DNA from: JBICHN01 sp043101845
Lineage (GTDB): Bacteria; Planctomycetota; Phycisphaerae; Phycisphaerales; UBA5793
Length of the DNA stretch: 64,000 bases
Assembly (NCBI GenBank): GCA_043101845.1
Contig: JBICHN010000002.1
Span: forward strand, 372,001 to 436,000
Direction: 5' to 3'
The notes under the pieces are model-generated. The model ran no database searches, was not told the DNA's origin, and worked only from the letters and a program-made list of their open reading frames with translations. Of this stretch, positions 53,601 through 62,146 are shown in pieces (positions within the stretch are counted from its first letter, which is position 1; every line of letters starts with the position of its first letter). Position numbers and translations under genes: made by a program.

Positions 53601-55018
53601 TCACCGGTCTGGGCGTCCCACTGCACCTCGCCGAACGGGTTCTGGTAGAGCGAATCGAGCTGACCCGCCGCCGAGAAGGTCGCGCCGACCGCGTTGAGCA
53701 CATTGTCGAACTCGTCGAGCGATCGCGTGAACGCGCGCCGTCCGAGGGTGTCGTATTCGACCGCGATGGCGCGCACCCGCGCGTCGACCAGGCTCTGCCG
53801 ATCGGTTTCGATCGAGTCGCGTACGACCCGGCCCGCCGCGTCGCGCAGGTACGAGTGCGTCGTCTGGTTCTGGTCGAGGACCGCGCGAAGCTCGCCGAGC
53901 CGGTTCCACGCATAATGGATGCTCGTGCCGTCGGGGTACTCGACGCGGTCGAGCAGATCGACCGAGTTCACGAGCGAGTCGGTGTGGTTCGCCGGGTCGC
54001 CGTTCAACACCCCGTAGACGAACTTCGTCGCCTGCGTCGTTTCGCCGCCGGCGCCGTCGGGAAGGTGGGCGACGACCTTCGTGATGTGGTCGAGGCCGTC
54101 GTAGTACGAACTCGTCACGCGGTCGGCGTTGTCTGAGAGCCCGGTGAACGACCACTGACCGAGGAAGTCGTCCCAGGTGTACGAATCGACCGCAACCTGA
54201 TTCTCGATGACGATGATCTCGCGAGCGAGCGCGTCGTAGAAGGTCTTCGTCACGCGCCCGTCGGGGTCGATGATCTCGTCGGCGAGGCCGCGGATGTCGT
54301 ACGACACGCCGATGACGATCGCCGGCTCGTTCGGATCGCCGGGCGTCGGCGGGTTGAGCGGGTCGATCGTGGGAACGGGCCCGCCCGATTCGAAGCCGGC
54401 CGCGTTCGTGCCGTACTCGGCGATCCGGATCGGCCGACTCGCATCGTCGTAGAAGTAGCCGGTGTAGACCGCGACCGACGACGCGTCGTCGAGCGGTCCG
54501 GTCGCGGGGGTGTCGTGCAATCGCTCGCGCGTCGTTTCGAGGTCGGGCTGGCCGACCGCGTTGAAGCGCGTCTCGAGCTGGCTGACCACGCGATCATCGA
54601 CGAGGTCGAGCGCGTCGGTGTGATTGCCGATCTCGCCCGGCGCCGCGTCGCCGCCGCGGTCCGTCGTATACACCGCGGCCACGCGGCCGAACGCGTCATA
54701 CTTCGCCTTGATCGCGGGCGAATTCGGCTCCCACTCGGCGACGACGCGACCGGTCGCGTCGAACCAGCGGTGGGATTCGAGATGGCCGAGGCCCTCGTCG
54801 AGCGGATCGATCGCAAAGCGCGCCCGGTACGGGGCGCCGCGCTGACTGAAGTCGAACCGCTCGAGGCGCTTCATCGTGCCGAGCGGATCGCCCGGATCGC
54901 TCACCTGCGACCGCGTGACGACGCGGCCGAGGTTGTCGTACTCGAGCGCGAGGTGCGGCGCCTCGGGCTCTTCGACGAGCGTCGGCTGACCGCGATAGTC
55001 GTAGCGCATCTTCGTCAC
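50615..55018 (-). CDS. RHS-repeat polymorphic toxin with dockerin-like insert, Hint domain and C-terminal nuclease-like tip; 5' truncated
   Basis: 1467 residues from GTG 55018, but RHS-like sequence continues in the same frame to about 55150 and stops at a TGA (55184-55186), so the natural N-terminus is missing. YD/RHS repeats run over most of residues 1-1000 (RVTSSYYDGLDHITKVVAHL; AYEYVHDAWNRLVRIEFVDE). A dockerin-like pair lies near 925-990 (DFDGDGDVDLDDSDLADLAA; DLNRDGRITYADRDLAVAMY). The RHS core ending is RYRHYSPELGRWLEEDPLGY near 1020. A helical pretoxin region precedes a Hint domain from Cys at about 1187 (CFAAGTLIQ, TTPEHPF, HNA). The last 110 residues include FADLLFRLKN, AFQIGKK and VFFFPYN, like REase-type toxins. 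Hint would release the tip. Confidence 0.8.
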   Translation of the reverse strand: MTKMRYDYRGQPTLVEEPEAPHLALEYDNLGRVVTRSQVSDPGDPLGTMKRLERFDFSQRGAPYRARFAIDPLDEGLGHLESHRWFDATGRVVAEWEPNSPAIKAKYDAFGRVAAVYTTDRGGDAAPGEIGNHTDALDLVDDRVVSQLETRFNAVGQPDLETTRERLHDTPATGPLDDASSVAVYTGYFYDDASRPIRIAEYGTNAAGFESGGPVPTIDPLNPPTPGDPNEPAIVIGVSYDIRGLADEIIDPDGRVTKTFYDALAREIIVIENQVAVDSYTWDDFLGQWSFTGLSDNADRVTSSYYDGLDHITKVVAHLPDGAGGETTQATKFVYGVLNGDPANHTDSLVNSVDLLDRVEYPDGTSIHYAWNRLGELRAVLDQNQTTHSYLRDAAGRVVRDSIETDRQSLVDARVRAIAVEYDTLGRRAFTRSLDEFDNVLNAVGATFSAAGQLDSLYQNPFGEVQWDAQTGDPVGDTVSVDYDYAFAPVATGSGEGDHGNRLRLAGVTYPDTTTLGVKYGPSNGLNDRIGRIASLGFDSGPGAEPLDLVSYQFVGESRAAIVDYLMPEIQLDRTATREGQRRYGAWKTGTAGEYAGWDRFGRPQRLSWVDWDFTEDPLHPTVPAKPPVISRLATFDKASNILARYDDRPGARIDNRDFEFDYDDLDRLTTVRRGESDGGASWTNGKGGQSYLLDILGNWKEHATDLTGDGDFDDIGPDGDRRELRAHNEINQLTERDFTNDPALGDPTPLPFMYDANGNLWRSEINTDIDAYEYVHDAWNRLVRIEFVDENNFRYTIAEYEYNGLHWRCVKRADTAATPDGELDEVRIGYFDAQWRLLEELVDDAAVDPYAPAPNRRVQYAWGVRGLDDIIMHREDPDLDGDYDEHYYHLTDEQFSTLAIVDDTGLLNERVSYDAYGVARHHYAADFDGDGDVDLDDSDLADLAAGAWIYEANYNADADLNRDGRITYADRDLAVAMYGSSGVAALPTGALSDPDGADNRIGYAGYVFAPESHLYLARYRHYSPELGRWLEEDPLGYVDGPNLYQYVAGNPARYFDPTGLFLKKAWDLAWLIDDFLVGYGTGMWDFVKDFGGSIFHPIETVKAVFTGIRALIDTALSEGLLPALEMMFPDVAHLIRNWDCLSPEARARLMGKIAGYLSTELLTAGFAARLLNQLRGLRKAGDIEATPRADGACFAAGTLIQTANGPVPISQLQRGDKVITMNPQTGALLTSTVQELFVRSAPALLTLTITIQPSAVCAAHADLENGPTITSSIITTTPEHPFRCTESGSWVAAAELIQNDELMNACGCRTVVRDITYVADHTVAPNRVYNLSVSPTPTYLVAAPSGTSEVYLLVHNAACNPDGRRGKPPHRDRVDEVEQAFQSMNPDAEHLAGGSLPERRTRVQNDPAKYRFADLLFRLKNRIIAFQIGKKMKRRPDPIKRERDALRDLKNSDEIDDVFFFPYNDP

Positions 55019-55304
55019 GCGCGGCCCGGCGCCGAGCGTCGGGTCGGCGTCGTGCTCGCGAATGACGGAGAGGAGCCCGTCGCCGGTTCCCTGGGAGGGG
55101 TTGTTCAGGTCGGGGCTGTCGTAGAAGAAGTCGGCGACCTTCTGCTCGTTCGAGACACAGCGGAGTGATGTGGCCCGGGTCGGTCAGGTTCGCCCGGCTG
55201 GCATGGCTCTTGTACCGCCTACTATGGCTCTCCCGCGCTGGGCACGAATCTGGGCAGATCTTGCGCTCACTCGGTCCCCGATTGCGCGTATAGAAGGAGG
55301 AGCG

Positions 55305-57320
55305 ATGCCGAACGTGCTGGTCATCCCGGAAGGCAAGGTTTGTGACTACATCGATGGGAAGTTTCGGAACGACACTCCTGAAGAGTATGTCCGGCAGAAT
55401 ATCGAGAAGCGCCTTGTCAATGAGCACAGATACCCGCGCGAGCGAATTGCGGTCGAGTTCACCATCCGCGTGGGCTCGGGCAAGCCCCGTGCCGACATTG
55501 TCGTGTTCGCGCCCGATACCGACGAGGCGGCTCAAGAAAACGTCCAGATTATCATCGAATGCAAGAAGGAGTCGGTTGAACCGACCTCGCGCAAGGATGG
55601 CGTCGGGCAATTGAAGTCATACATGTCCGCGTGCCCCAACTGTGAATGGGGTATGTGGACGAATGGGAAATACAAGGAAGTTCTACGAAAGGTAGTGAAC
55701 GCCAAAGGCCGGACAGAGTTCATTGAGTTCAACGACATCCCGTCGTGCGACGGCCGCCTGGAGGATATCGATCGTCCGAAACGCCACTCACTCAAGAACG
55801 CGGTTGAAGATAACCTGCTGTTCGTTTTCAAGACCTGCCATAATCACATCTATGTCACGGATGGGTTGCAGAAGCAGCCCGCATTCTTCGAACTACTAAA
55901 GGTCATCTTCTGCAAAATCGAGGACGAGCGGAACATTGGGAAGCCTCTCGAGTTCTATGCGTCCTCGGGCGAACGCTCGAACCCAGATGGACAACTCACT
56001 GTCAGGAAGCGCATCTCGGCCATCTTTGAACAGGTTAAGAAGAAGCACTCGCGCATCTTCGACCGGAACGATGAGATCAAACTCAAGCCGCGCAGCTTGG
56101 CGTATATCGTAAGTGAGCTTCAGAAGTACTCGCTTCTCAGCACGCATATCGACATCAAAGGAAAGGCCTACGAAGAACTCGTCGGCGCGAACCTGCGTGG
56201 TGACCGGGGTGAGTTCTTCACGCCGCGCAATGTCATGCATATGACCGTAGAAATGTTGGCTCCCACGGCCGATGAAAGAGTTCTCGACCCCTCGTGTGGC
56301 ACCGGTGGCTTCCTCGTTATCGCCATGAACAAGGTGATTCAAGCCCTAGAGCAGAGCCTCATTGGGGAATGGGAACGGCCCAAAGCAAAGTGGACGGACG
56401 ACGAGAAGCGCTTATTCCAGCAGCGAATCTCCGAGATCGCGTCCGCGAACTTCTTCGGCTTCGACCTCAACCCAGATCTGGTCAAAGCGACGAAGATGAA
56501 TATGGTGATGAACAACGATGGGAGCGGGAACATCTTTCAAACCGACTCTCTACTGCCGCCGCATGTCTGGGAGGCCGATTTTCGCAAGAACCTGGCAAAG
56601 GTGCTTGACGTGAAGGAGTCCGCCCTTCGCAAGCATGATGCTATCGGCTTCTTCGACGTCATTGTGACCAATCCGCCTTTCGGTAGCAAAATCCCAATTA
56701 AGGACCCTCACATTCTGGAACAGTTCGACCTCGGCCATATCTGGGACCGCGACACGACCGACCGCAACCGTTGGACGCTGACAGAGCGCCTGCAAGGTTC
56801 GGTTCCGCCTGAGCAACTGTTTATCGAACGATGCCTACAACTACTCAAACCCGGTGGGCGCATGGGTATTGTCCTACCCGATTCCATTCTTAGTTCACCG
56901 GGGCTTGGGTACATTCGGCAATGGCTGATGGAGAAAACACAGATCCTCGCCAGCGTTGATCTGCACGAAGACACATTCCAGCCGCGCAATGGAACCTTTA
57001 CATCGGTTTTGTTTCTTCGGAAGAAGACAGAGAAAGAGATTCGCACCCAAGAACGGACACGCAAGATGGCGGACTACCCCATCTTCATGGCGATGGTGGA
57101 ACGCGTTGGCCATGACAAGCGAGGAAATCCGCTGTTCAAGCGAGACAAGCAGGGAAGCGAAATCCTAGTTCCCGAGGAGGAAGTCTTCGAACTGGGTGAG
57201 ACGCCGGAGGGTGCCCCTAGTGCTAAGAGAAAGTCGAAGAGAAAGGTCTTGGACGACCAGACGACACTCGTCCCAGGGGTCTTCGACGAATGGCGAAAGG
57301 CGGAAGGAATCGCATGGTAA
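55305..57320 (+). CDS. Restriction-modification subunit: N-terminal nuclease domain fused to N6-adenine methyltransferase
   Basis: 671 residues from ATG 55305 (GGAGGAG upstream). Residues about 25-120 form an HsdR_N-like nuclease domain, with GSGKPRADIVVFAPD and IIIECKKE giving a PD-(D/E)XK pattern (Asp, then E-x-K). The HsdM-type methyltransferase follows: GDRGEFFTPRNVMHMTVEML, LDPSCGTGGFLVIAMNK (motif I), FDVIVTNPPFGSKIPIKD (motif IV NPPF), and MGIVLPDSILSS. The fused layout plus a separate specificity gene and no hsdR resembles BcgI (type IIB) rather than classical type I. GC and codon use are lower than in the flanks, suggesting transfer. Translationally coupled to the S gene. Confidence 0.88.
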   Translation: MPNVLVIPEGKVCDYIDGKFRNDTPEEYVRQNIEKRLVNEHRYPRERIAVEFTIRVGSGKPRADIVVFAPDTDEAAQENVQIIIECKKESVEPTSRKDGVGQLKSYMSACPNCEWGMWTNGKYKEVLRKVVNAKGRTEFIEFNDIPSCDGRLEDIDRPKRHSLKNAVEDNLLFVFKTCHNHIYVTDGLQKQPAFFELLKVIFCKIEDERNIGKPLEFYASSGERSNPDGQLTVRKRISAIFEQVKKKHSRIFDRNDEIKLKPRSLAYIVSELQKYSLLSTHIDIKGKAYEELVGANLRGDRGEFFTPRNVMHMTVEMLAPTADERVLDPSCGTGGFLVIAMNKVIQALEQSLIGEWERPKAKWTDDEKRLFQQRISEIASANFFGFDLNPDLVKATKMNMVMNNDGSGNIFQTDSLLPPHVWEADFRKNLAKVLDVKESALRKHDAIGFFDVIVTNPPFGSKIPIKDPHILEQFDLGHIWDRDTTDRNRWTLTERLQGSVPPEQLFIERCLQLLKPGGRMGIVLPDSILSSPGLGYIRQWLMEKTQILASVDLHEDTFQPRNGTFTSVLFLRKKTEKEIRTQERTRKMADYPIFMAMVERVGHDKRGNPLFKRDKQGSEILVPEEEVFELGETPEGAPSAKRKSKRKVLDDQTTLVPGVFDEWRKAEGIAW

Positions 57321-58813
57321 ACCCATGCCCGGAAGCACTGCCGAGTGGTCATGAGCCGATAGAGCTCCCGGAAGAGGAACTGCGCTGGTGCAGTGTGCGC
57401 CTTCAAGAAACCATACAGAGAGAGTCTCGTCTGAAGGCCGCGGTGTTCGACATTGAGGGACGACACGCCAGGGAACTCGTAGAAGAATGTAAGTGGCCAG
57501 TTACATACGTTGCTGGCGAGGGGGGTATGGCGCACGCTTTTCATTTGCCACGATTCAGGCGAATTTGGGTAAGTAATTCCGAGTACCCCATATTTCAGCC
57601 GAGCCAGATCAATGAGATCAACCCCAAGCCATCTGGGTATCTGTCTCCCATTACGAAAACAAATATTGACGATCTTCGAGTGCGAAAAGGCCAGATTCTT
57701 ATGACATGTTCGGGGCGCTCCGGCAGTATTGGCCGGACGACCTATGTCTCTGATACTTTGGATGGCAATGTATTCAGCCACGATCTAATTCGCATTGCCT
57801 GTTCGAAGCCCGATACGGCGGGCTACCTCTACGCATTCCTCAGCACCAAGACCGGCCGAGCACTTGTCAAGTCGAACGAATACGGTGCGATGATTCCGCA
57901 CATCGACCCGTCCCACCTCGAAGCGGTGCCGGTGCCAGACCCACCGCCAATTCTGAAGAAGCAGGTGCACAATCTTGTCATCGATTCCTATGCCTTGCGG
58001 GATGAATCGAACGCCTTGCTCGAAGAGGCAGAACGACTCTTTTGTGATGCACTAAGACTACCGCCACTAGGCAAACTGCGTCCTCGGGGCTTCGACATAG
58101 GTGCCGAAGTGCGCAACTACGCGGTCAGACTCTCCCATCTCGCCGGGCGAGTTGACGCTGCGTATCATCAACCAATCATCGCTGCCATCTTGCGCCGTTT
58201 CAAGAAGGAAGCCGCCGAGATCACCACTATAGGTGACCCGCGAATCTCCAAGCGCGTCATCCTTCCGGGACGATTTGCGCGGATATACGTGCAGGAAGGC
58301 CAAGGCGTTCCATTCTTCGGTGGGAAGCAGATTCATCAACTCGACCCCACGGACAGGAAGTTCTTATCGTTAAAGATTCATGGGTCGCGCATTCGCGAGC
58401 AACTTGCGCTTGAAGAGAACATGATCTTGATCACTTGCAGCGGAACGATTGGTAAGGTCGCATTAACTCCGAAGCACTGGAAGGGTATCGCCGCAAGCCA
58501 GCATATCATTCGTGTAGTGCCTGCCGACCCGGGTATCGCTGGGTATCTCTATGTGCTTCTCGCGACAGATTATGGCCGTGAACTTATCACACGTTTTTCC
58601 TACGGATCCGCTGTAGGCGAGATTGACGCCCATCACATTGCTCAGGTTGCAGTCCCTCTCTTGAAGAACCAGTCGGTTCAGGCCGAGATCAATCGCCTTG
58701 CTCTGAAGGCCAACGCCAAGCGGACCGAAGCGTATCACACTGAGCAAGAGGCTATCCGTGTCATGAATGAGGAGGTCATTCACGCCACTGGATCAGCTCC
58801 GTCGCACTCCTGA
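57314..58813 (+). CDS. hsdS: DNA specificity subunit with two target-recognition domains
   Basis: 499 residues from ATG 57314, overlapping the upstream stop by 7 bases, with GGAAGGA upstream. Two HsdS-type target-recognition domains are visible: the first around residues 60-220 (PIFQPSQINEINPKPSGYLS; YAFLSTKTGRALVKSNEYGA, MIPHIDPSHLEAVPVPDPPP) and the second around 280-470 (FFGGKQIHQLDPTDRKFLSL; GSAVGEIDAHHIAQVAVPLL). Each ends with a helix (about 225-260, 465-490) that sets the spacing in type I/IIB systems. Reads a bipartite DNA site with the enzyme upstream. Confidence 0.88.
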   Translation: MVNPCPEALPSGHEPIELPEEELRWCSVRLQETIQRESRLKAAVFDIEGRHARELVEECKWPVTYVAGEGGMAHAFHLPRFRRIWVSNSEYPIFQPSQINEINPKPSGYLSPITKTNIDDLRVRKGQILMTCSGRSGSIGRTTYVSDTLDGNVFSHDLIRIACSKPDTAGYLYAFLSTKTGRALVKSNEYGAMIPHIDPSHLEAVPVPDPPPILKKQVHNLVIDSYALRDESNALLEEAERLFCDALRLPPLGKLRPRGFDIGAEVRNYAVRLSHLAGRVDAAYHQPIIAAILRRFKKEAAEITTIGDPRISKRVILPGRFARIYVQEGQGVPFFGGKQIHQLDPTDRKFLSLKIHGSRIREQLALEENMILITCSGTIGKVALTPKHWKGIAASQHIIRVVPADPGIAGYLYVLLATDYGRELITRFSYGSAVGEIDAHHIAQVAVPLLKNQSVQAEINRLALKANAKRTEAYHTEQEAIRVMNEEVIHATGSAPSHS

Positions 58814-58836
58814 ATGTGTGAACCATTGCACTGATA

Positions 58837-59220
58837 TCATCCGGTGTGGAAGCGATCTAATTTCGTAAGTATTGCCGGTGACAGTTTCACCCACGACCCG
58901 CCCCCCGGATGCTGGTATTCAATCGGCGGGTCGAGGCGCCGGACATCGGAGAGGGGCCACGCGAAGACATCGCGGTCGCCGTAGAAGTTCCACAGGTCCT
59001 CTGGCTTCACCCGATGCTTCGGGAAGTACATCGCGAACTCTTCGGCCCGGATCGGGATCGACTTCTCAATCGTGCAGGTTGCGACGAGCGGGCCGCCCTT
59101 CTCCGCGAGCGCGATGCGGCCCACGCGGGCGTTCGGGCGACTCCGAATCTCCCAGGTCTTCTCACCGGCGAGAATCTTCGCGACCCATTCGGGGGCAATG
59201 ACGAGGGCAGTTTCAATCAC
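58837..59220 (-). CDS. ASCH-domain protein
   Basis: 127 residues. VIAPEWVAKILAGEKTWEIR matches the ASCH hallmark (lysine then ExR), followed by RIALAEKGGPLVATCTIEKS and a final YQHPGGGSWVKL. ASCH domains are RNA-binding relatives of PUA; some are amide hydrolases for cytidine derivatives. It is convergent with the S gene, 23 bases apart. Function not determinable. Confidence 0.8.
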   Translation of the reverse strand: MIETALVIAPEWVAKILAGEKTWEIRSRPNARVGRIALAEKGGPLVATCTIEKSIPIRAEEFAMYFPKHRVKPEDLWNFYGDRDVFAWPLSDVRRLDPPIEYQHPGGGSWVKLSPAILTKLDRFHTG

Positions 59221-59252
59221 TAACGAATTCTCCTAAGCACGGTGCGCCCGCG

Positions 59253-60779
59253 TCACACCTTCAACACCCACACGTCTTGGAAAAACAGCCAGTTCACCGC
59301 ATTCACGATGAACGAAACGATCGCGAGTAAGAGCAGCCAATTCATCGCCTTGTGAATCGGAACAAGCCAGCCATACGCCTCGAAATAGCCCCCAAGATAC
59401 TCCCGAATCCTTCGTCCAAATGAGGCGGCCCGGGTCGCTACGCCCTTCTTCTGATCACGTGTGTTGCGTGACGCCCAGTGATCTTGCACTTTTTCCCACG
59501 GCCGAGCGCGATACCGCGGGGATATGCCTGATCGTTCCTCGGCGTCGCGCATCGGTGAGACGACATAGGTCAGCAAACCCTGTCCAAGGTTGTAGAGCAG
59601 CAGCGTACATGCCGGAATGAAGAAGAGTAATCCCTGGCTCCAGCCGAGCACGGGATCGATGACGCGCGTCTCGCGCCAGCGGTCCGCGGCGCCGCCCGGT
59701 GCGTTCCGCTCGATCTCTCCAAGCGATTCGCGAAGCCACGCGGCAACTTGCGGATGCTCTTCATCCAGCTCGTGCGTCATCTCGTGTAACTCCGGGAGCG
59801 CGGCGACGAACTCCTCCTCCGCAGCGCCGATCACCGTCCATCCCACGGTCCGCGCGAGCAGTGGGAGGAAGAACAATGCGAGGAAGAGAAGGTTGAAGAT
59901 GAGCCGCGGCCCCGTGTACGCCGCCCGGAGTTTCGACCATGGATCGCTCGCCCGCGCCGAAAAGTGAGCGTCGCGAATCAGCGTCTCGCCGGGGATGAAG
60001 CCCTGAGTCCCGCGTAGGTCCGCTCCCTTCAGCCGCGCGTGACGAAAGTTCGCCCCGTCGCCGAATTCGGCGTCCCCGAAGTCCGCCCCGTCGCCGAATT
60101 TGGCATGGAAGAAGCTCGCCCCGTCGCCGAATTCGGCGCGCCGGAAGCTCGCCCCGTCGCCGAATTTGGCATGGAAGAAGCTCGCCCCGTCGCCGAATCC
60201 GGCGCCCCAAAAGCTCACCCCGTCGCCGAATTCGGAGCGCCAGAAGTCTGTCCCGTCGCCGAAATCGGCGGCCCCGAAGTCCGCCCCGTCGCCGAACTCG
60301 ACGAAATTGATGCTCGCCCCGTAGCCAAATCTGGCATGACGGAAGTCTGCCCCGGCGCCGCATCGACAATGGTGCGCTACTAAGCGTGGCCGGACCTTGA
60401 CTCCTCTACAATCGCAAGCGTCGAACCTGCAGTGCCGAATAAGAACAAACAAGTCCGGACGCGGCTCGAATATTTCACCGGCGCCATCGGCGCGGAGGCT
60501 TTCTTCGAGCAGGCGAAGCAATTCGCCCAGATCGATAGGCTCGTTGGTGTTTTCGTCCACGAACGCGAAACCGTCGAGAACGAACCCGCCGTCCGCCACA
60601 TGCGCTTCGATCGCCTCTCGCGGCCCGTCCAGCTCAGCCGCCTTCGCGGACGGTGTCAGCCACTTCGAGACGATGGATTCCAGCTCCTCTTGCCGGTCCT
60701 TGCCCTTCTTCACGAGCGGCTGAAGTGACTCATAGTCCGCATCCGACATCCTTTTCAAAGTATGAAAAAACTCGCGCAT
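59253..60779 (-). CDS. Membrane protein with decapeptide (pentapeptide-type) repeats
   Basis: 508 residues. An N-terminal acidic helical domain (about 1-120) is followed by about ten copies of a ten-residue unit, ADFxxAxFGDG (for instance FGDGASFFHAKFGDGADFGD), at about residues 150-255. The units correspond to 30-base DNA repeats around 60010-60330 on the plus-strand numbering. Then follow membrane helices near 290-310 (LIFNLLFLALFFLPLLARTV), 375-400 and 480-505. Such repeats form a right-handed quadrilateral beta helix; linked to membrane segments they could be a channel or sensor. No DNA-gyrase-protection motif. Function unknown. Confidence 0.75.
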   Translation of the reverse strand: MREFFHTLKRMSDADYESLQPLVKKGKDRQEELESIVSKWLTPSAKAAELDGPREAIEAHVADGGFVLDGFAFVDENTNEPIDLGELLRLLEESLRADGAGEIFEPRPDLFVLIRHCRFDACDCRGVKVRPRLVAHHCRCGAGADFRHARFGYGASINFVEFGDGADFGAADFGDGTDFWRSEFGDGVSFWGAGFGDGASFFHAKFGDGASFRRAEFGDGASFFHAKFGDGADFGDAEFGDGANFRHARLKGADLRGTQGFIPGETLIRDAHFSARASDPWSKLRAAYTGPRLIFNLLFLALFFLPLLARTVGWTVIGAAEEEFVAALPELHEMTHELDEEHPQVAAWLRESLGEIERNAPGGAADRWRETRVIDPVLGWSQGLLFFIPACTLLLYNLGQGLLTYVVSPMRDAEERSGISPRYRARPWEKVQDHWASRNTRDQKKGVATRAASFGRRIREYLGGYFEAYGWLVPIHKAMNWLLLLAIVSFIVNAVNWLFFQDVWVLKV

Positions 60780-61445
60780 ATTGAATCTCCCTATCTAGCA
60801 GTCGGCAATGTAACCTGATCCCTCTGCGGGTGCTGGCGGGGCAGGAGTGAATCTGCTATTATCTACCTGAAACCCCGCGTTGATCCCGTTTCCATTGGGG
60901 GTCACCGCAGGAGCCCGCGGACTCGTCACCCGCGGGCGTTTTTCGTTCGCTTCCGCGTGTCCTCCGATTGCGTTCTCCCCGCGCCCAGTCGCGACCCGGA
61001 CCCGGCGCCTTGCAAGTTGCTCGCTTCAACTCGCAAGATGACCGCGTCAGATCGCCATTTGGAAGCATCCAGCCGCCTTTTCGGACCGTCCAGGCCCGAA
61101 TAATCCCCTCCAACTTGCAAGTTCGCGCGGGGAATTCGTAAACGAATCGCTCCAAAGCGCAAACGGAACCGGCCAACGCGCAAACTCCTGAAATCTCCAT
61201 GCGAGGCGCCGGTTTCCGATCGCCCGTTTCCAAAAATACTTGGCGACCGCCGGCGCTCTGTTTCTCACCGAAAACACACGAACTTGCGGCCGGACGCTCC
61301 CGCCGTAAGTCCCGAACGCCGCCGCAAAAAGGCGGAGGCGGCTTTCAGCCCTTGCGGAATGACGCCGATCGAGGTCCGCGTTGTGGCGCGAGCCGCGGTG
61401 TGGTCCCGGCCGCGTGTGTTCCCGAATCTCGCAAGGAGACCCGTC
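60780..61445. other. Intergenic stretch with degenerate repeats
   Basis: No supported gene. The part 60935-61200 contains scattered variants of CTTGCAAGTT and related short inverted or direct repeats (for example near 61010, 61112, 61150). A small promoter/terminator pair (60857-60943) is listed separately. The sequence next to the gene at 61446 has a ribosome site but no clear promoter. Confidence 0.6.
60857..60943 (+). ncRNA. Possible short transcript ending in an intrinsic terminator
   Basis: A terminator GCCCGCGG-ACTCGTCAC-CCGCGGGC followed by GTTTTT (60913-60943) lies on the plus strand although no plus-strand gene precedes it. TATTAT at 60857-60862 could be a -10 element. A transcript of about 75 bases would result. 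No homology recognised. Confidence 0.3.
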
Positions 61446-62111
61446 ATGAGCTCTTCGTACATCCCTACACAGGATGCGCAGGCCCTCGCGTGGATGCAGG
61501 CGTTTTCCGCCGGCATCAGCGCGAACCCCGCGCTCTACATGCTCTCCGCGGCGGACGCCACGGCGATCGCGAACGCGGTCGCCGACTTCGACACGGCGTA
61601 CACAACGGCGAGCGCTCCCGGCTCGCGGACGCCGGTGACCATCGCCGAGAAGGATGACGCCCGGACGAGCGCCGAGCAGATCTGCCGGCAGTTCGCCACG
61701 CTCATCAAGTACAACGCGGGCATCAGCGATCCGGACAAGATCGCGATCGGCGTGCGGCCGGTGAACCCGAACCGCGAGCCGATCGACGCCCCGCAGACCT
61801 CGCCGCTCCTGAACATCATCGGCTGCACGCCGGGCGCGCAGACCGTCCGCTACGCGGACACGAACACGCCCGACAGCGGCGCGAAGCCGTTCGGGGCGAT
61901 GCAGATTCAACTCTTCGTCGCGGTCGACGAGAACGCCGTGGCCGATCCGGACCTCGCGAAGTTCCACGGCGCCTTCACCCGGAACCCGATCGGCGTCGGC
62001 TTCGACGCCGACGACGACGGCAAGATGGCGACCTACTTCGGTCGCTGGGTCAGCCGCAAGGGCGATGTCGGCCCCTGGTCACTCCCGATCAGCATGCGCA
62101 TCGCCGCGTAG
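61446..62111 (+). CDS. Unrecognised 221-residue protein
   Basis: 221 residues from ATG 61446 with AAGGAG upstream. No signal or membrane segment. Segments such as TVRYADTNTPDSGAKPFGAM and FGRWVSRKGDVGPWSLPISM suggest a fibronectin- or Ig-like C-terminal half (WVSRKG strand). It is the first gene of a cluster with two small Ig-like proteins and an acetyltransferase. I do not know a function; phage tail/baseplate-like or surface protein are guesses. Confidence 0.65.
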   Translation: MSSSYIPTQDAQALAWMQAFSAGISANPALYMLSAADATAIANAVADFDTAYTTASAPGSRTPVTIAEKDDARTSAEQICRQFATLIKYNAGISDPDKIAIGVRPVNPNREPIDAPQTSPLLNIIGCTPGAQTVRYADTNTPDSGAKPFGAMQIQLFVAVDENAVADPDLAKFHGAFTRNPIGVGFDADDDGKMATYFGRWVSRKGDVGPWSLPISMRIAA

Positions 62112-62146
62112 TTCCCGTTTACGCCTCCCACACAAGGAGTATTGAG

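Noticed and set aside
52250..54136. 628-codon open frame antisense to the RHS gene
   Set aside because: It mirrors the RHS coding frame in high-GC DNA. The translation is Val/Arg-rich without domains, and the RHS frame is clearly the coding one.
60010..60330. CRISPR-like array of 30-base repeats
   Set aside because: The units lie in frame in a protein gene, have no spacers and translate into a decapeptide repeat.
61047..61967. 306-codon frame on the minus strand
   Set aside because: It covers the gene at 61446 in reverse and the repeat-rich gap; composition is Arg-rich and no motif is seen.
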